Shown here: piece after piece, positions 15,812-23,206 of the stretch
How positions within the stretch are numbered: position 1 is the first letter of the stretch
How the letters are laid out: every line of letters starts with the position of its first letter
NCBI GenBank assembly: GCA_903845065.1
Contig: CAIMWH010000314.1
Span: 1 to 33,060 of the forward strand
Reading direction: 5' to 3'
DNA length: 33,060 nt
Source: an uncultured Rhodospirillales bacterium
Lineage (GTDB): Bacteria > Pseudomonadota > Alphaproteobacteria > Acetobacterales > Acetobacteraceae
The notes under the pieces: generated by a model
Told to the model about the DNA's origin: nothing
Database searches by the model: none
What the model saw: only the letters and a program-made list of their open reading frames with translations
Position numbers and translations under genes: made by a program

Positions 15812-16900
15812 ATGAAGATCGATGGCACTCCCTACCGCAGCGTCTGGCTCGACGAGCAGGACGGCTGGTCGGTGCGAATTCTTGACCAGACGAAGCTGCC
15901 ATGGACGGTGGATATCCTGCGGCTGACGACGGTGGCGGCGGCGGCGCATGCCATTCGCTCCATGCAGGTGCGCGGCGCGCCGTTGATCGGCGCGGTGGCG
16001 GCCTACGGGCTGTGCCTGGCGCTGCGGGCGGATGCTTCCCCGGAGGCGATGGAGCGCGATGCGGCGATGCTGGGGGCGACGCGGCCGACTGCGGTGAACC
16101 TGCAATGGGCGCTCGATCGGATGCTGGCGGTGCTGCGGCCGGTGGCCTCGGCCGATCGGGTGGCGCTGGCCTATCGCGAGGCGGCGGCGATCGCCGACGA
16201 GGATGTGGCGATGTGCGCCGCGATCGGGCGGCATGGACTGGGGCTGATCACAGATTTCGCCCAGCCCGGCCGGCGGGTGAATGTGCTGACCCATTGCAAC
16301 GCCGGCTGGCTCGCTACTGTGGACTGGGGCACCGCGCTGGCGCCGATCTACCTCGCGCATGACCAGGGGATCGACGTGCATGTGTGGGTGGACGAGACCC
16401 GGCCGCGCAACCAGGGCGCGCTGCTGACGGCGTTCGAGCTGGGCAGCCACGGGGTGCAGCACACGGTGATCGCCGATAACGCGGGCGGGCACCTGATGCA
16501 GCACGGGATGGTGGACCTGGTGATTGTCGGCACGGACCGGGTGACGCGGATCGGCGATGTGGCCAACAAGATCGGTACCTATCTCAAGGCGCTGGCGGCA
16601 CGCGACAACATGGTGCCGTTCTGGGTGGCGGTGCCGTCCTCCACGATCGATTGGTCGGTGTCGGACGGGGTGCGGGAAATTCCAATCGAGGAACGGGCGG
16701 CGACCGAAGTGACGACGCTGACCGGGCGGGGGATGGATGGCGCGGTGACCACCATCCGGGTAACGCCGTCGGACAGTCCGGCGGCCAATCCGGCGTTCGA
16801 CGTGACGCCGGCGCGGCTGGTGACCGGGCTGATCACCGAGCGCGGGCGGTGCGCCGCGACAGCCGAGGGCCTGCGCGGCTTGTTCCCGGAACGTGGCTGA
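15812..16900 (+). CDS. mtnA: S-methyl-5-thioribose-1-phosphate isomerase
   Basis: Converts 5-methylthioribose-1-phosphate to methylthioribulose-1-phosphate in methionine salvage (362 aa, eIF2B-related fold). Family signatures are MQVRGAPLIGAVAAYG (51-66), NLQWALDRM, the catalytic Cys162 in LTHCNAGWLATVDWGTALAP, ETRPRNQGA, and the catalytic Asp242 in VGTDRVTRIGDVANKIGTY. The ATG directly follows the UPF0262 stop with no gap, so there is no room for a dedicated promoter or riboswitch. No other mtn genes are visible nearby. Confidence 0.97.
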   Translation: MKIDGTPYRSVWLDEQDGWSVRILDQTKLPWTVDILRLTTVAAAAHAIRSMQVRGAPLIGAVAAYGLCLALRADASPEAMERDAAMLGATRPTAVNLQWALDRMLAVLRPVASADRVALAYREAAAIADEDVAMCAAIGRHGLGLITDFAQPGRRVNVLTHCNAGWLATVDWGTALAPIYLAHDQGIDVHVWVDETRPRNQGALLTAFELGSHGVQHTVIADNAGGHLMQHGMVDLVIVGTDRVTRIGDVANKIGTYLKALAARDNMVPFWVAVPSSTIDWSVSDGVREIPIEERAATEVTTLTGRGMDGAVTTIRVTPSDSPAANPAFDVTPARLVTGLITERGRCAATAEGLRGLFPERG

Positions 16901-17007
16901 GTTTGCGATGGATCAACTTTCTTCCGCCACATCGCGGATATAGCTTGCTCTGCGGCGAGGGCCCGTCAAAGTAGGGGCTCTGGGAAGCGCAAGGAGCGGT
17001 AACGGGC

Positions 17008-17574
17008 GTGGCGGAGTTCTGGGCCGAGTGGGGCTCGTTGGCATATCTCGGCGCGGCAATCTGGGCGTTCTTCGAGGGCGAGACCTTCGTGCTGCTGGCG
17101 GCCGCGGCTGGCCGGGCGACCGGCTTGATCAATCCCTGGTACCTGATGATCAGCGTCTGGCTCGGCTCGTTCGCCGGGGATCAGGTGTGGTTCACGCTTG
17201 GCCGAAAATTCGGCGCCCAGGCGGCGCGGCGGTTTCCCGGGGCTGAGCGGCGGCTGGACCAGGCACTGCGGTTCCTCGACAAGTACGGCACGGTGTTCGT
17301 GCTGACCTTCCGGTTCGTCTATGGCATCCGTAACATCTCGTCCGTCGCGTGCGGCGTGGCGGGGATGAACTGGGGCCGGTTCGCGTTCTGGAACTTCATC
17401 GCGGCCGGGCTGTGGGCGGCGAGTTTCGTGGCCGGTGGCTGGTTCCTCGCCGAATGGCTGGGGCCGGATGGCGTATATTGGATGCTGGCCGGGGTGGGCA
17501 TGTGCCTCGTCGGGCTGATCGCGCTCAAGATATGGCGCGGCGTAAGTCGGGCGGCGGCCAAGCAAGCGGCCTGA
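17008..17574 (+). CDS. DedA family membrane protein
   Basis: A 188-aa integral membrane protein of the DedA/VTT superfamily, whose members flip polyprenyl- or phospholipids and support proton-motive-force balance. The family core is visible: the FFEGETFVLLAAA segment near residue 22, then GSFAGDQVWFTLGRKFG, FLDKYGTVFVLTFRFVYGIRN with the conserved re-entrant FRFxxGxR, and GVAGMNWGRFAFWN. About five hydrophobic segments follow the usual order. GTG 17008 is preceded by AAGGAG at 16991-16996. It lies 107 nt after mtnA, so it may or may not share that transcript. Confidence 0.92.
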   Translation: MAEFWAEWGSLAYLGAAIWAFFEGETFVLLAAAAGRATGLINPWYLMISVWLGSFAGDQVWFTLGRKFGAQAARRFPGAERRLDQALRFLDKYGTVFVLTFRFVYGIRNISSVACGVAGMNWGRFAFWNFIAAGLWAASFVAGGWFLAEWLGPDGVYWMLAGVGMCLVGLIALKIWRGVSRAAAKQAA

Positions 17575-17576
17575 GG

Positions 17577-17951
17577 TTATTCCAGGGCTTTGATGGCGGT
17601 GTCGATCAGGCCCAATGCGGCCAGACGATCACCGCTGGCGAGCGCGACACGCGCGGCTTTGATGGTCTCCACCGGCTTCTGGTCGCTCGGCTGGCCCGCG
17701 AGCGAGGGCCGGACATCGCGCGTCAGCGCCCGGCTTTCGGCGCGTTCGAGCGCTTCCGTGGCTTCGGAGACGCGGCCGGCGGCGATGGCCTGGCGGGCGG
17801 CGCGGAGGAAGGCGGCGGCCGGAGCGTCCTCATCGAGGGTGGCCTGGAGCGGGGCCAGCACGATACCCCCGGCCGGTTGCCCGGGCGATTGAGCATGAAC
17901 GGCGCTGGCGCCGGTGAGCAGGACGACGGCGAGAAGGGCGATTTTGCGCAT
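17577..17951 (-). CDS. Small exported protein of unknown function
   Basis: A 124-aa protein with a classic signal peptide. MRKIALLAVVLLTGASAVHA is followed by a likely cleavage before Gln21. The mature part (about 104 aa) is alpha-helical and rich in Ala/Glu/Arg, with segments such as AAFLRAARQAIAAGRVSEA and ERAESRALTRDV that look like a tetratricopeptide-style or simple helical hairpin. The start at 17951 is set by the signal peptide, and longer in-frame starts would bury it. It converges on dedA with a 2-nt gap and diverges from the response regulator. I do not recognise the family. Confidence 0.72.
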   Translation of the reverse strand: MRKIALLAVVLLTGASAVHAQSPGQPAGGIVLAPLQATLDEDAPAAAFLRAARQAIAAGRVSEATEALERAESRALTRDVRPSLAGQPSDQKPVETIKAARVALASGDRLAALGLIDTAIKALE

Positions 17952-18380
17952 GTGCTCAACGTAGGCAGCCCATACGCGGATTGCGAGGTGTCCGCCCGGC
18001 TGCGCAGGGTGGCAGATATGCGATTTAAGCATCGGGCTGCGCAATATCGGCTACCGAGTCGCGATTACGGGCATGTGATGGCGGTTGGCGGCGTGTGATT
18101 TTCCGGCCAGAGGCATCAAAATCGCCCCGTTATCGCAGCGCAAGGTGATCAACGTCCGTTTTTTGGGCGCACATCACGGTAATGTGTGACTTTATCGTAG
18201 TGTCTTCCGTTAAAAATTTATCGAAATCGCGGATGCAATGCTTTGCAACATAGTGACTTCGCGGTTAATTGAAAATCATGGTAAACAGTTTAATGACACG
18301 CTGATTCGTCTGGAAATTCTCCGGCGGAGCGGCGCAGGTTTATAAAAGCGCTTACGACGGTGGCCAGGATCTGAGAGACG
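17952..18380. other. Divergent intergenic region upstream of response regulator
   Basis: About 430 bases without a convincing gene, moderately AT-rich from about 18160 onward. It should hold the promoter of the exported protein (minus strand) and of the response regulator (plus strand). Two small dyads are visible: CACAT/ATGTG at 18170-18186, and TGCAA/TTGCA at 18234-18247. A promoter-like pair TTGCAA (18243-18248) and TAATTG (18266-18271), spaced 17 bases, overlaps the second dyad. No RNA gene is recognisable. Confidence 0.55.
18243..18271 (+). promoter_or_regulatory. Candidate sigma-70-like promoter of the response regulator gene
   Basis: TTGCAA and TAATTG with a 17-base spacer lie about 110 bases upstream of the response-regulator ATG, in locally AT-rich DNA. 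The -35 box overlaps a TGCAA/TTGCA dyad that could be an operator. The match to the -10 consensus is imperfect, so this is a suggestion only. Confidence 0.25.
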
Positions 18381-19151
18381 ATGAAACTGTTTGACGGCCG
18401 TGAGACCGAGGGAGCGTTGCAACTGCGGGTGTTGATCGTCGATGACGATCCGAGCATCTGCGAGGCGCTTGGTATCGCATTGCATGCCAACGGAATTGCC
18501 ACCCAGAGCGCCGGCAGCGGTGCCGAGGCGGCCGAAAAAATGGGGGCATTCGCACCGCACGTGGCGCTGATCGACCTTGGACTGCCGGATACCAACGGTA
18601 TCGAGCTGATCAAGTGGCTGAAGGAGCGCTATGCCTGCGGCATGATCATTGTCACCGGCAATGACGCCGAGGCCGAGCGCATCATCGGCCTGGAGATCGG
18701 GGCGGACGACTACATCAACAAGCCGCCGGCCCTGCGCGAACTGGTTGCGCGCATCCGCGCCGTGCATCGCCGTGTTGGCAACCCGACGGTGGCGCCGGTC
18801 CGCGCCAGCGAGAGTACGCCGGCCGAGCCGCGTGGCCGCCAGCAGATCTCGATCGGGGCAATGTCGGTCGATATGGACCTGCGCCGCATCACCGACATGG
18901 CCGGCCGCAACGTGACCGTGACGGCGGCCGAGTTTTCGGCGCTGGAAATGCTGGTGCAGGCCGAAGGCGATGCGGTTTCGCGCGAGGCGATCTCACAGCA
19001 GGTGCTGCGCCGCCCGTGGCAGGCGGAGGACCGCAGCGTCGACCAGATCATCTTCCAGTTGCGCAGCAAGCTGGTGCCGCACGACAAGGACCATCTGGTG
19101 ATCCAGACCGTGCGCGGCGCCGGCTACCGCCTGGTGCTGCCGGCGCGCTGA
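18381..19151 (+). CDS. OmpR-type response regulator
   Basis: A 256-aa two-component regulator. The receiver domain has the acidic triplet DDD (21-23), phospho-acceptor Asp65 in VALIDLGLPD, Thr92 in IIVTGND and Lys114 in YINKPPALRE. The C-terminal winged helix (about 155-253) ends with DRSVDQIIFQLRSKLVPHD and IQTVRGAGYRLVLP, typical of OmpR/PhoB. About 35 residues of linker separate the domains, and a 14-residue extension precedes the receiver. No histidine kinase is adjacent, so it is an orphan. It converges on the duplicated small-protein cassettes, 25 nt from the nearest one. Confidence 0.94.
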   Translation: MKLFDGRETEGALQLRVLIVDDDPSICEALGIALHANGIATQSAGSGAEAAEKMGAFAPHVALIDLGLPDTNGIELIKWLKERYACGMIIVTGNDAEAERIIGLEIGADDYINKPPALRELVARIRAVHRRVGNPTVAPVRASESTPAEPRGRQQISIGAMSVDMDLRRITDMAGRNVTVTAAEFSALEMLVQAEGDAVSREAISQQVLRRPWQAEDRSVDQIIFQLRSKLVPHDKDHLVIQTVRGAGYRLVLPAR

Positions 19152-19176
19152 GGGGGGCTTGCGGCTGGTGCCGGCG

Positions 19177-19368
19177 TCAGCAGATGCCGGCGCCATGCAG
19201 GATGCCGTACCATAGCCCGGTGGAGCCGACGATCATGGCCCACCAGATCAAACCGCCATCGAGAAACCGGGAATAGCCTTCCCGTGGGCTTGCCTGTGGC
19301 GCGCCGGCATCGCGCGCGCCGGCCTGCGGGGTGGGGTTGGCAGGAAATCCGCGTTCGAAGGTGGTCAT
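19177..19368 (-). CDS. Tail-anchored mini-membrane protein, cassette copy 1 (63 aa)
   Basis: A 63-aa protein with a soluble Pro/Ala/Arg-rich N-terminus and one C-terminal hydrophobic helix (about 38-60). It ends WYGILHGAGIC. The protein at 20062-20271 shares the pattern WA-x-I-x-G-x-TG-x-WYG-x-LH-x-AG-x-C, so selection acts on the C-terminus and the last residue is a conserved cysteine. It lies 29 nt downstream of its 124-aa partner gene in the same order as copy 2. No signal peptide or N-terminal lipobox is present. The family is unknown to me. The topology suggests a helper or anchor for the partner. A hairpin with 8-bp arms (19170-19191) overlaps the stop codon. Confidence 0.8.
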   Translation of the reverse strand: MTTFERGFPANPTPQAGARDAGAPQASPREGYSRFLDGGLIWWAMIVGSTGLWYGILHGAGIC

Positions 19369-19397
19369 GGTACAGCCTCGCTCGGGGACGGGATCGA

Positions 19398-19772
19398 CTA
19401 GTTCATTTGCAGCGTAACGGTGGGTTCGGCCAGGGTTTGCGCGGTGTGGAGGGCGGCTTCGATCGCCATCTGGTCGACGATGTCCTGGTTGAATTCGACA
19501 GGCTCATGGACCATCGCGGCGTGGCCGAGGATGTCTTCCACTTCGGGCTTGGCGGCGATCATCGCGGCCATGATCAGCTGTTTTTCCCCGAACAGGAGGC
19601 GGCGGGGGCCCCACATGTAGAACGGCTCGGTATCGGCCTTGGGGTCCCACACGCGGCAACGGAAATAGGCTTCGTCGTCTTTGTACTGGGCCGGCCAGGC
19701 GGTGGCGATCACGCGCGCCGGGGCGGTGACGGGTGCGACGGGGGCGGTGGTGGTGTGTCTCGTGAAGAACAT
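19398..19772 (-). CDS. Unknown soluble protein, cassette copy 1 (124 aa)
   Basis: A 124-aa protein with no signal peptide or membrane helix. A core of about 91 residues is roughly 70% identical by eye to the protein at 20292-20663. Shared blocks are RVIATAWP, DEAYFRCRVWDP, PFYMWGPRRLL, AAKPE and EFNQDIVD. The invariant Cys, several Trp/Tyr and paired Arg suggest a binding surface or a small enzyme, but I cannot name a family. The N-terminus (MFFTRHTTT) is unlike copy 2. The start at 19772 is supported by GCGGGAGGC just upstream. It is probably the first gene of a two-gene transcript driven from the repeat-containing region at 19870-19910. Confidence 0.82.
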   Translation of the reverse strand: MFFTRHTTTAPVAPVTAPARVIATAWPAQYKDDEAYFRCRVWDPKADTEPFYMWGPRRLLFGEKQLIMAAMIAAKPEVEDILGHAAMVHEPVEFNQDIVDQMAIEAALHTAQTLAEPTVTLQMN

Positions 19773-19870
19773 GATGGCCTCCCGCTGGGGGGTGGGTCGC
19801 GCTGCTTGCCGTTGCTTTCCGGCTCGCCATCATCACTACGCCGGGGCCCCGGGGCACCCTAGTCAGGAAC

Positions 19871-19906
19871 GGTCAACTATTAATCGGTTATAGATCAACT
19901 GGTTGA
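19871..19906 (-). promoter_or_regulatory. Possible operator upstream of cassette copy 1
   Basis: Read on the minus strand, three GTTGAY half-sites occur in AT-rich DNA. One pair forms the dyad TCAAC-CA-GTTGA (plus-strand 19895-19906). A third, GTTGACC (19871-19877), follows in direct orientation about 22 bases away, roughly two helical turns. It lies about 100 bases before the start of the 124-aa gene. No equivalent was seen before copy 2, so the two copies may be controlled differently. This is pattern evidence only. Confidence 0.35.
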
Positions 19907-19982
19907 CGATTGTTTACAGAGTTGGTTGGGATGGTTGGCCGGGGTGTCAACATTTGGCCGGGTGGCGGCACCGCGGCCACGC

Positions 19983-20017
19983 AAAAAAGGGCCGCCCGGT
20001 TTCCCGGGCGGCCCTTT
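19983..20017 (-). terminator. Intrinsic terminator after cassette copy 2
   Basis: A perfect 14-bp stem pairs 19986-19999 with 20004-20017. As minus-strand RNA it has a GAAA tetraloop, a GC-rich core (GGGCCGCCCGG with its complement) and a following run of six U. It sits 45 nt after the stop of the 69-aa gene and marks the end of the copy-2 transcript, so copy 1 needs its own promoter. Confidence 0.9.
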
Positions 20018-20061
20018 CCGCAAGCGCTCCATGCACAATCCAGGGCGCCTCGGCGGCGGTT

Positions 20062-20271
20062 TCAGCAAACCCCGGCGAGGTGCAGAGCGCCATACCAGAA
20101 CCCCGTGCAGCCGATGATCACCGCCCAGCGGAGGATGATGGCATCGATCTGCCGCCCCGGCGCGGACGCCGCCTGCGACGACGCACCTTGCCAGCGGAAA
20201 GCGTGGGGAGCCTGAAGGGATGTTTGGTCGAAGGTGGGTTCGCTGCCGGCCAGGCCGTGGACGATCGCCAT
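20062..20271 (-). CDS. Tail-anchored mini-membrane protein, cassette copy 2 (69 aa)
   Basis: A 69-aa paralogue of the protein at 19177-19368. The soluble N-terminal two thirds do not align well between the copies. The C-terminal helix (about 45-67) and terminus do: it ends GFWYGALHLAGVC. A strong GGAGGAGC ribosome-binding site precedes ATG 20271. It lies 20 nt after the 123-aa partner gene and is followed by a strong terminator, so the pair is a complete transcription unit. The last residue is again cysteine. Function unknown. The membrane helix with invariant Trp, Tyr, His and Cys could bind a cofactor or pack against a partner protein. Confidence 0.8.
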   Translation of the reverse strand: MAIVHGLAGSEPTFDQTSLQAPHAFRWQGASSQAASAPGRQIDAIILRWAVIIGCTGFWYGALHLAGVC

Positions 20272-20291
20272 GATACGTGCTCCTCCAGGTT

Positions 20292-20663
20292 TCAGGCTTC
20301 GCTCATCTTCATCATCAGGACGCGGCCGCTATCGACCTGCTCGAGGTGCAGGGCGGCTTCGAGGGTCATCGGGTCCACGATATCCTGGTTGAATTCAACG
20401 GCTTCATGGACATAAGCGGCGCGTTCGAAGATTTTCTGCGCCTCGGGCTTGGCCGCCACGAGGGCTGCGAGGATCACCTGCTGGTCGGCGGACAGCAGCC
20501 GGCGCGGGCCCCACATGTAGAACGGCGCGGTATCGGCCACGGGGTCCCACACGCGGCAGCGGAAGTAGGCTTCGTCTTCGCGGTAATGCGACGGCCATGC
20601 GGTGGCGATCACGCGAGGGGCGGCCTTGGCCGGCTTGGGCTTGGATTGCCACGGGAAATGCAT
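20292..20663 (-). CDS. Unknown soluble protein, cassette copy 2 (123 aa)
   Basis: A paralogue of the protein at 19398-19772 (123 aa from ATG 20663). The shared core runs from RVIATAWP through EFNQDIVD to EAALH. It has the same single Cys in EAYFRCRVWDP and the same PFYMWGPRRLL block. The N-terminus (MHFPWQSKPKPAK) is basic and unlike copy 1, and the C-terminus is also divergent. AGGGAG lies just upstream of the start. Similarity to copy 1 extends into the leader: a CCGGC...CACTAC stretch is recognisable upstream of both genes. The whole unit was therefore duplicated, not just the reading frame. No family assignment. Confidence 0.83.
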   Translation of the reverse strand: MHFPWQSKPKPAKAAPRVIATAWPSHYREDEAYFRCRVWDPVADTAPFYMWGPRRLLSADQQVILAALVAAKPEAQKIFERAAYVHEAVEFNQDIVDPMTLEAALHLEQVDSGRVLMMKMSEA

Positions 20664-20863
20664 TGCCGGCTCCCTTTGCGGGGTGAAAATCGAGGGCGGC
20701 CGGAGTTCTCCGGCGCCACTCTTCACTACAACTGAACGATGTCGCATCAAAGTTAGGAAGCGTTATGTATTAATGTGTGGGGATTCAAGCAACTAGCAGC
20801 GTGATGTCGGGGCGGCCAACATAACATCGAGTCCCGAGGCGTCGGTGTTGGCGCGTGCGGGGA

Positions 20864-21238
20864 TCAATCCTCGAGGCGAAAGGCGTCGGCGATGCGGCGC
20901 ACGGCGCCCACGGCGTCCACCACGATGACATCGAAGCGGACACCCTGGGCGCCCCAGTCCGGATTGGCCGCCATCAGCAGTTCGGCGGCGGCAATCAGGC
21001 GCAGGCGCTGGCGGGCGCCGAGGGCGGCGGCGGCACCGGCGAGGGTGGGGCGATGCTTGACCTCGATGATGGCGAGCAGCCCGTCCTTTTCGGCCGCCGC
21101 ATCCACCTCGCCGGCCGCGGTGCGCAGGCGGCGGCCGAGGATGGTCCAGCCATCGGCCGACAGGGCGGCGATGGCGCGCGCTTCGGCATCGATCCCGGCG
21201 GCGAAGGCAAGGTGGCCGCGCAGGGCCCGCCGGTTCAT
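20864..21238 (-). CDS. YraN/UPF0102 family nuclease-fold protein
   Basis: A 124-aa protein of the YraN/UPF0102 family, which has the restriction-endonuclease-like fold. The family signature is complete: AAGEVDAAAEKDGLLAIIEV, with the acidic GE-x-D and the E-x-K of IEVKHR forming the putative metal site. It then has the ARQRLRLIAAAELLMA helix and the C-terminal VRFDVIVVD strand. Biochemical function is not firmly established for the family, though a DNA-processing role is generally assumed. It follows the Hsp70-like gene by 13 nt on the same strand and is probably the last gene of that operon. Confidence 0.92.
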   Translation of the reverse strand: MNRRALRGHLAFAAGIDAEARAIAALSADGWTILGRRLRTAAGEVDAAAEKDGLLAIIEVKHRPTLAGAAAALGARQRLRLIAAAELLMAANPDWGAQGVRFDVIVVDAVGAVRRIADAFRLED

Positions 21239-21251
21239 GTGCGAACCCGTT

Positions 21252-22547
21252 TCATGCGCCAGCCTGGGCGCGGGGCATCTGCTCCGGCATGGCGCGATCG
21301 CGGCCGATGAGGGCCAGGCCCTCGGCGACGGAGACGAATTCGCCGCCGGCGGTCACCTTGGCGGGCCCGAAGCGGTCCTCGAAGAGGCGGCGCACGGCGG
21401 GCACGAAGGAGGTGCCGCCGGTGAGGAACACGTGGTCGATAGCCGAGGCGGGCAGGTTGGCGGCGGCCAGCGCGCGGTCCACCGTGGCGGCGAAGCGGGC
21501 AATATCCTCGGCGATCCAGGATTCGAAATCGGTGCGGGTGACGGTGGCGTCGATGGCGATGGTCTTGTGGTGGAAGTGCAGTTCGGCGCTGTCCTGGTGG
21601 GAGAGTGCCGCTTTTACCGCGGAGACGGCCTGGTAGAGGCGGTAGCCGAGTTCGTCCTCGATGAGGGTGATGAGGTTGCGCAGGCGCTGCGGTTCGGCGG
21701 CGGCGTTGGCGACCTCGCCGATCTCGCGCAGGGTTTTCGGGTTGCGCATCAGGCTGAGGCGGTGCCAGCGGGCGAACTGGATGAAGTATTCCGGCGGTAC
21801 CGGCAGTTCCTTGCCCATGATGCGGTAGATGCCGCCCTTGCCGAGCAGGGGGGAGATCACGCGGTCGATGATGCGGTAGTCGAACACGTCCCCGGCGACA
21901 CCGATGCCGGCGTGGCCGAGGGCGGCGACGCCGGCGCCAGGGGTGAAGCGCAGGACCGAGAAGTCCGACGTGCCGCCGCCGAAATCGCCGATCAGCACGT
22001 TGGCGGCGGTGGTCAGGGTGCGGGCGAAGCGGTAGCCGGCGCCCTCGGGTTCGAGCGCGAGTTCGACATCGGGCATGCCGGCCTCGGCGTAGGCGGCGCG
22101 CAGGCGGCGGACGCCGAGTTCGTCGTTGGCGAATTCCCCGGCGAAGCGGACAGGGTGGCCGGCGACGATGCGGGCGCCCGTGGGGTCGATCCCGGCGGCG
22201 GCGAGGAATTCGCGCAGGAACAGGGCGATCAGGCGTTCCAGGGTGAAGGGACGGCCGAAGACGCGGGTTTCGCTGAAGCTGGCCTGGGCGAGGTAGGTTT
22301 TGAGCGACATCATCAGCCGCGAATCGAGCGGATCGTCGATGTAGGCCTCGATGGCGGCGGGGCCGGCGGCGTGGCTCAGGCGGCCGCCGGAGCGCACGTG
22401 CTCGGTCCAGAAGCACAGCACGGAGCGGAACACGTCCTGCACGGCGTCACCGGTGGTGAAGCGCGCGATCGTGGACGAGCCGTCGGCGTTGAGCCTGGCG
22501 ACGACGCTGTTGGTGGTGCCGAAATCGATGCCGATGACAGGTTTCAT
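21252..22547 (-). CDS. Hsp70-family protein, YegD-like (no substrate-binding domain)
   Basis: A 431-aa protein consisting essentially of an Hsp70/actin-fold ATPase domain. Phosphate-1 motif: IGIDFGTTNSVVARL (5-19). Phosphate-2: LIGDFGGGTSDFSV (185-198). Adenosine motif: HVFLTGGTSFVPAV near residue 385. It lacks the beta-sandwich substrate-binding domain and C-terminal lid of DnaK, like E. coli YegD. An insertion around residues 240-330 with aromatic and charged residues replaces the usual connection. Its substrate or partner is unknown. It is 70 nt downstream of the thiol-dioxygenase gene and directly upstream of the YraN gene. Confidence 0.92.
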   Translation of the reverse strand: MKPVIGIDFGTTNSVVARLNADGSSTIARFTTGDAVQDVFRSVLCFWTEHVRSGGRLSHAAGPAAIEAYIDDPLDSRLMMSLKTYLAQASFSETRVFGRPFTLERLIALFLREFLAAAGIDPTGARIVAGHPVRFAGEFANDELGVRRLRAAYAEAGMPDVELALEPEGAGYRFARTLTTAANVLIGDFGGGTSDFSVLRFTPGAGVAALGHAGIGVAGDVFDYRIIDRVISPLLGKGGIYRIMGKELPVPPEYFIQFARWHRLSLMRNPKTLREIGEVANAAAEPQRLRNLITLIEDELGYRLYQAVSAVKAALSHQDSAELHFHHKTIAIDATVTRTDFESWIAEDIARFAATVDRALAAANLPASAIDHVFLTGGTSFVPAVRRLFEDRFGPAKVTAGGEFVSVAEGLALIGRDRAMPEQMPRAQAGA

Positions 22548-22617
22548 GCGCCGCCGCTCCCGAGGGCCGGCGGTTCAACCCCATTCGGTGGTTCGGCGCA
22601 AGGCCTGCGCGAGCGGG

Positions 22618-23205
22618 TCAGTCGCTATCCTGGTGCGGCACGTTGATCATGCGGCGGGTGCCGGCGGCGACATCGTAGATATGGAAGGAGTCCATGTTGC
22701 GGCCGTAGAGGTGCAGGCTGACGCAGGTTTCGTGGTTGTCGGCCACGCCGGTCATGTGGATGTGGTCGGGGTTGGGCACGAAGGTGGAGACCGCGCCGGG
22801 GTTGAGCAGCACGATGCCGCCGCGCTTGAGGCGGATGCCGGAGTCTGCGGTGATTTCGCCATCGGCCGCCATGTAGGCGCGTTCCTCCAGCATGCCGCGC
22901 ACCACGCCCACCACGCCCCAACTGCCGTGATCGTGCACCTGGGTCCATTGGCCGGGCCGCCACACCAAGGCGAACAGCGAGAAGTTGCCGCTCGGACAGA
23001 TGTGGATGGCGTTGCGGGTGTAGTGGTCGGGCTCGCTGCGGAAATGGTTGGGCTGGAGGAATTCGTCGGCGCTGCCGACAAGGCGGTGCATCAGGGGGGC
23101 GATGGCGATGACGCAGTCGGCCGGATCGTCGATGCTGTCGGCGATGGCGCGGCTTTCGGCGATGAAGGCTGCGAGGCTCGGATGCAGGCTGGTGGTGTCC
23201 GACAT
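22618..23205 (-). CDS. Cysteine-dioxygenase-type cupin (thiol dioxygenase)
   Basis: A 195-aa mononuclear-iron cupin of the cysteine dioxygenase type I family, oxidising a thiol such as cysteine or 3-mercaptopropionate to a sulfinate. Two iron-binding histidines are in QVHDHGSWGVVGVV (His91, His93), and a third is probably in NPDHIHMTGV (148 or 150). The conserved tail CVSLHLYGRNMDSFHIYD is also family-like. The start MSDTTSLHPS at 23205 was preferred over a longer frame. It begins one base after the stop of the upstream small gene, indicating coupling. Which thiol it uses cannot be decided by eye. Confidence 0.9.
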   Translation of the reverse strand: MSDTTSLHPSLAAFIAESRAIADSIDDPADCVIAIAPLMHRLVGSADEFLQPNHFRSEPDHYTRNAIHICPSGNFSLFALVWRPGQWTQVHDHGSWGVVGVVRGMLEERAYMAADGEITADSGIRLKRGGIVLLNPGAVSTFVPNPDHIHMTGVADNHETCVSLHLYGRNMDSFHIYDVAAGTRRMINVPHQDSD

Positions 23206-23206
23206 G

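Noticed and set aside
15700-15812. Possible SAM riboswitch before the methionine-salvage gene mtnA
   Set aside because: The mtnA start codon directly follows the preceding stop, so there is no leader space.
17952-18380. Small RNA or hidden gene in the divergent intergenic region
   Set aside because: Only weak short dyads and no terminator-like hairpin or coding frame were visible.
19177-20271. Mini-proteins as lipoproteins or prenylated proteins because of the terminal AG-x-C
   Set aside because: A lipobox acts after an N-terminal signal peptide, which is absent. The C-terminal cysteine lacks a CaaX tail, and bacteria do not normally prenylate such motifs.
20775-20789. Heat-shock sigma-32-like CTTGAA and CCCCAC boxes on the minus strand upstream of cassette copy 2
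   Set aside because: The two boxes are only two bases apart, whereas a sigma-32 promoter needs about 13-17 bases between them.
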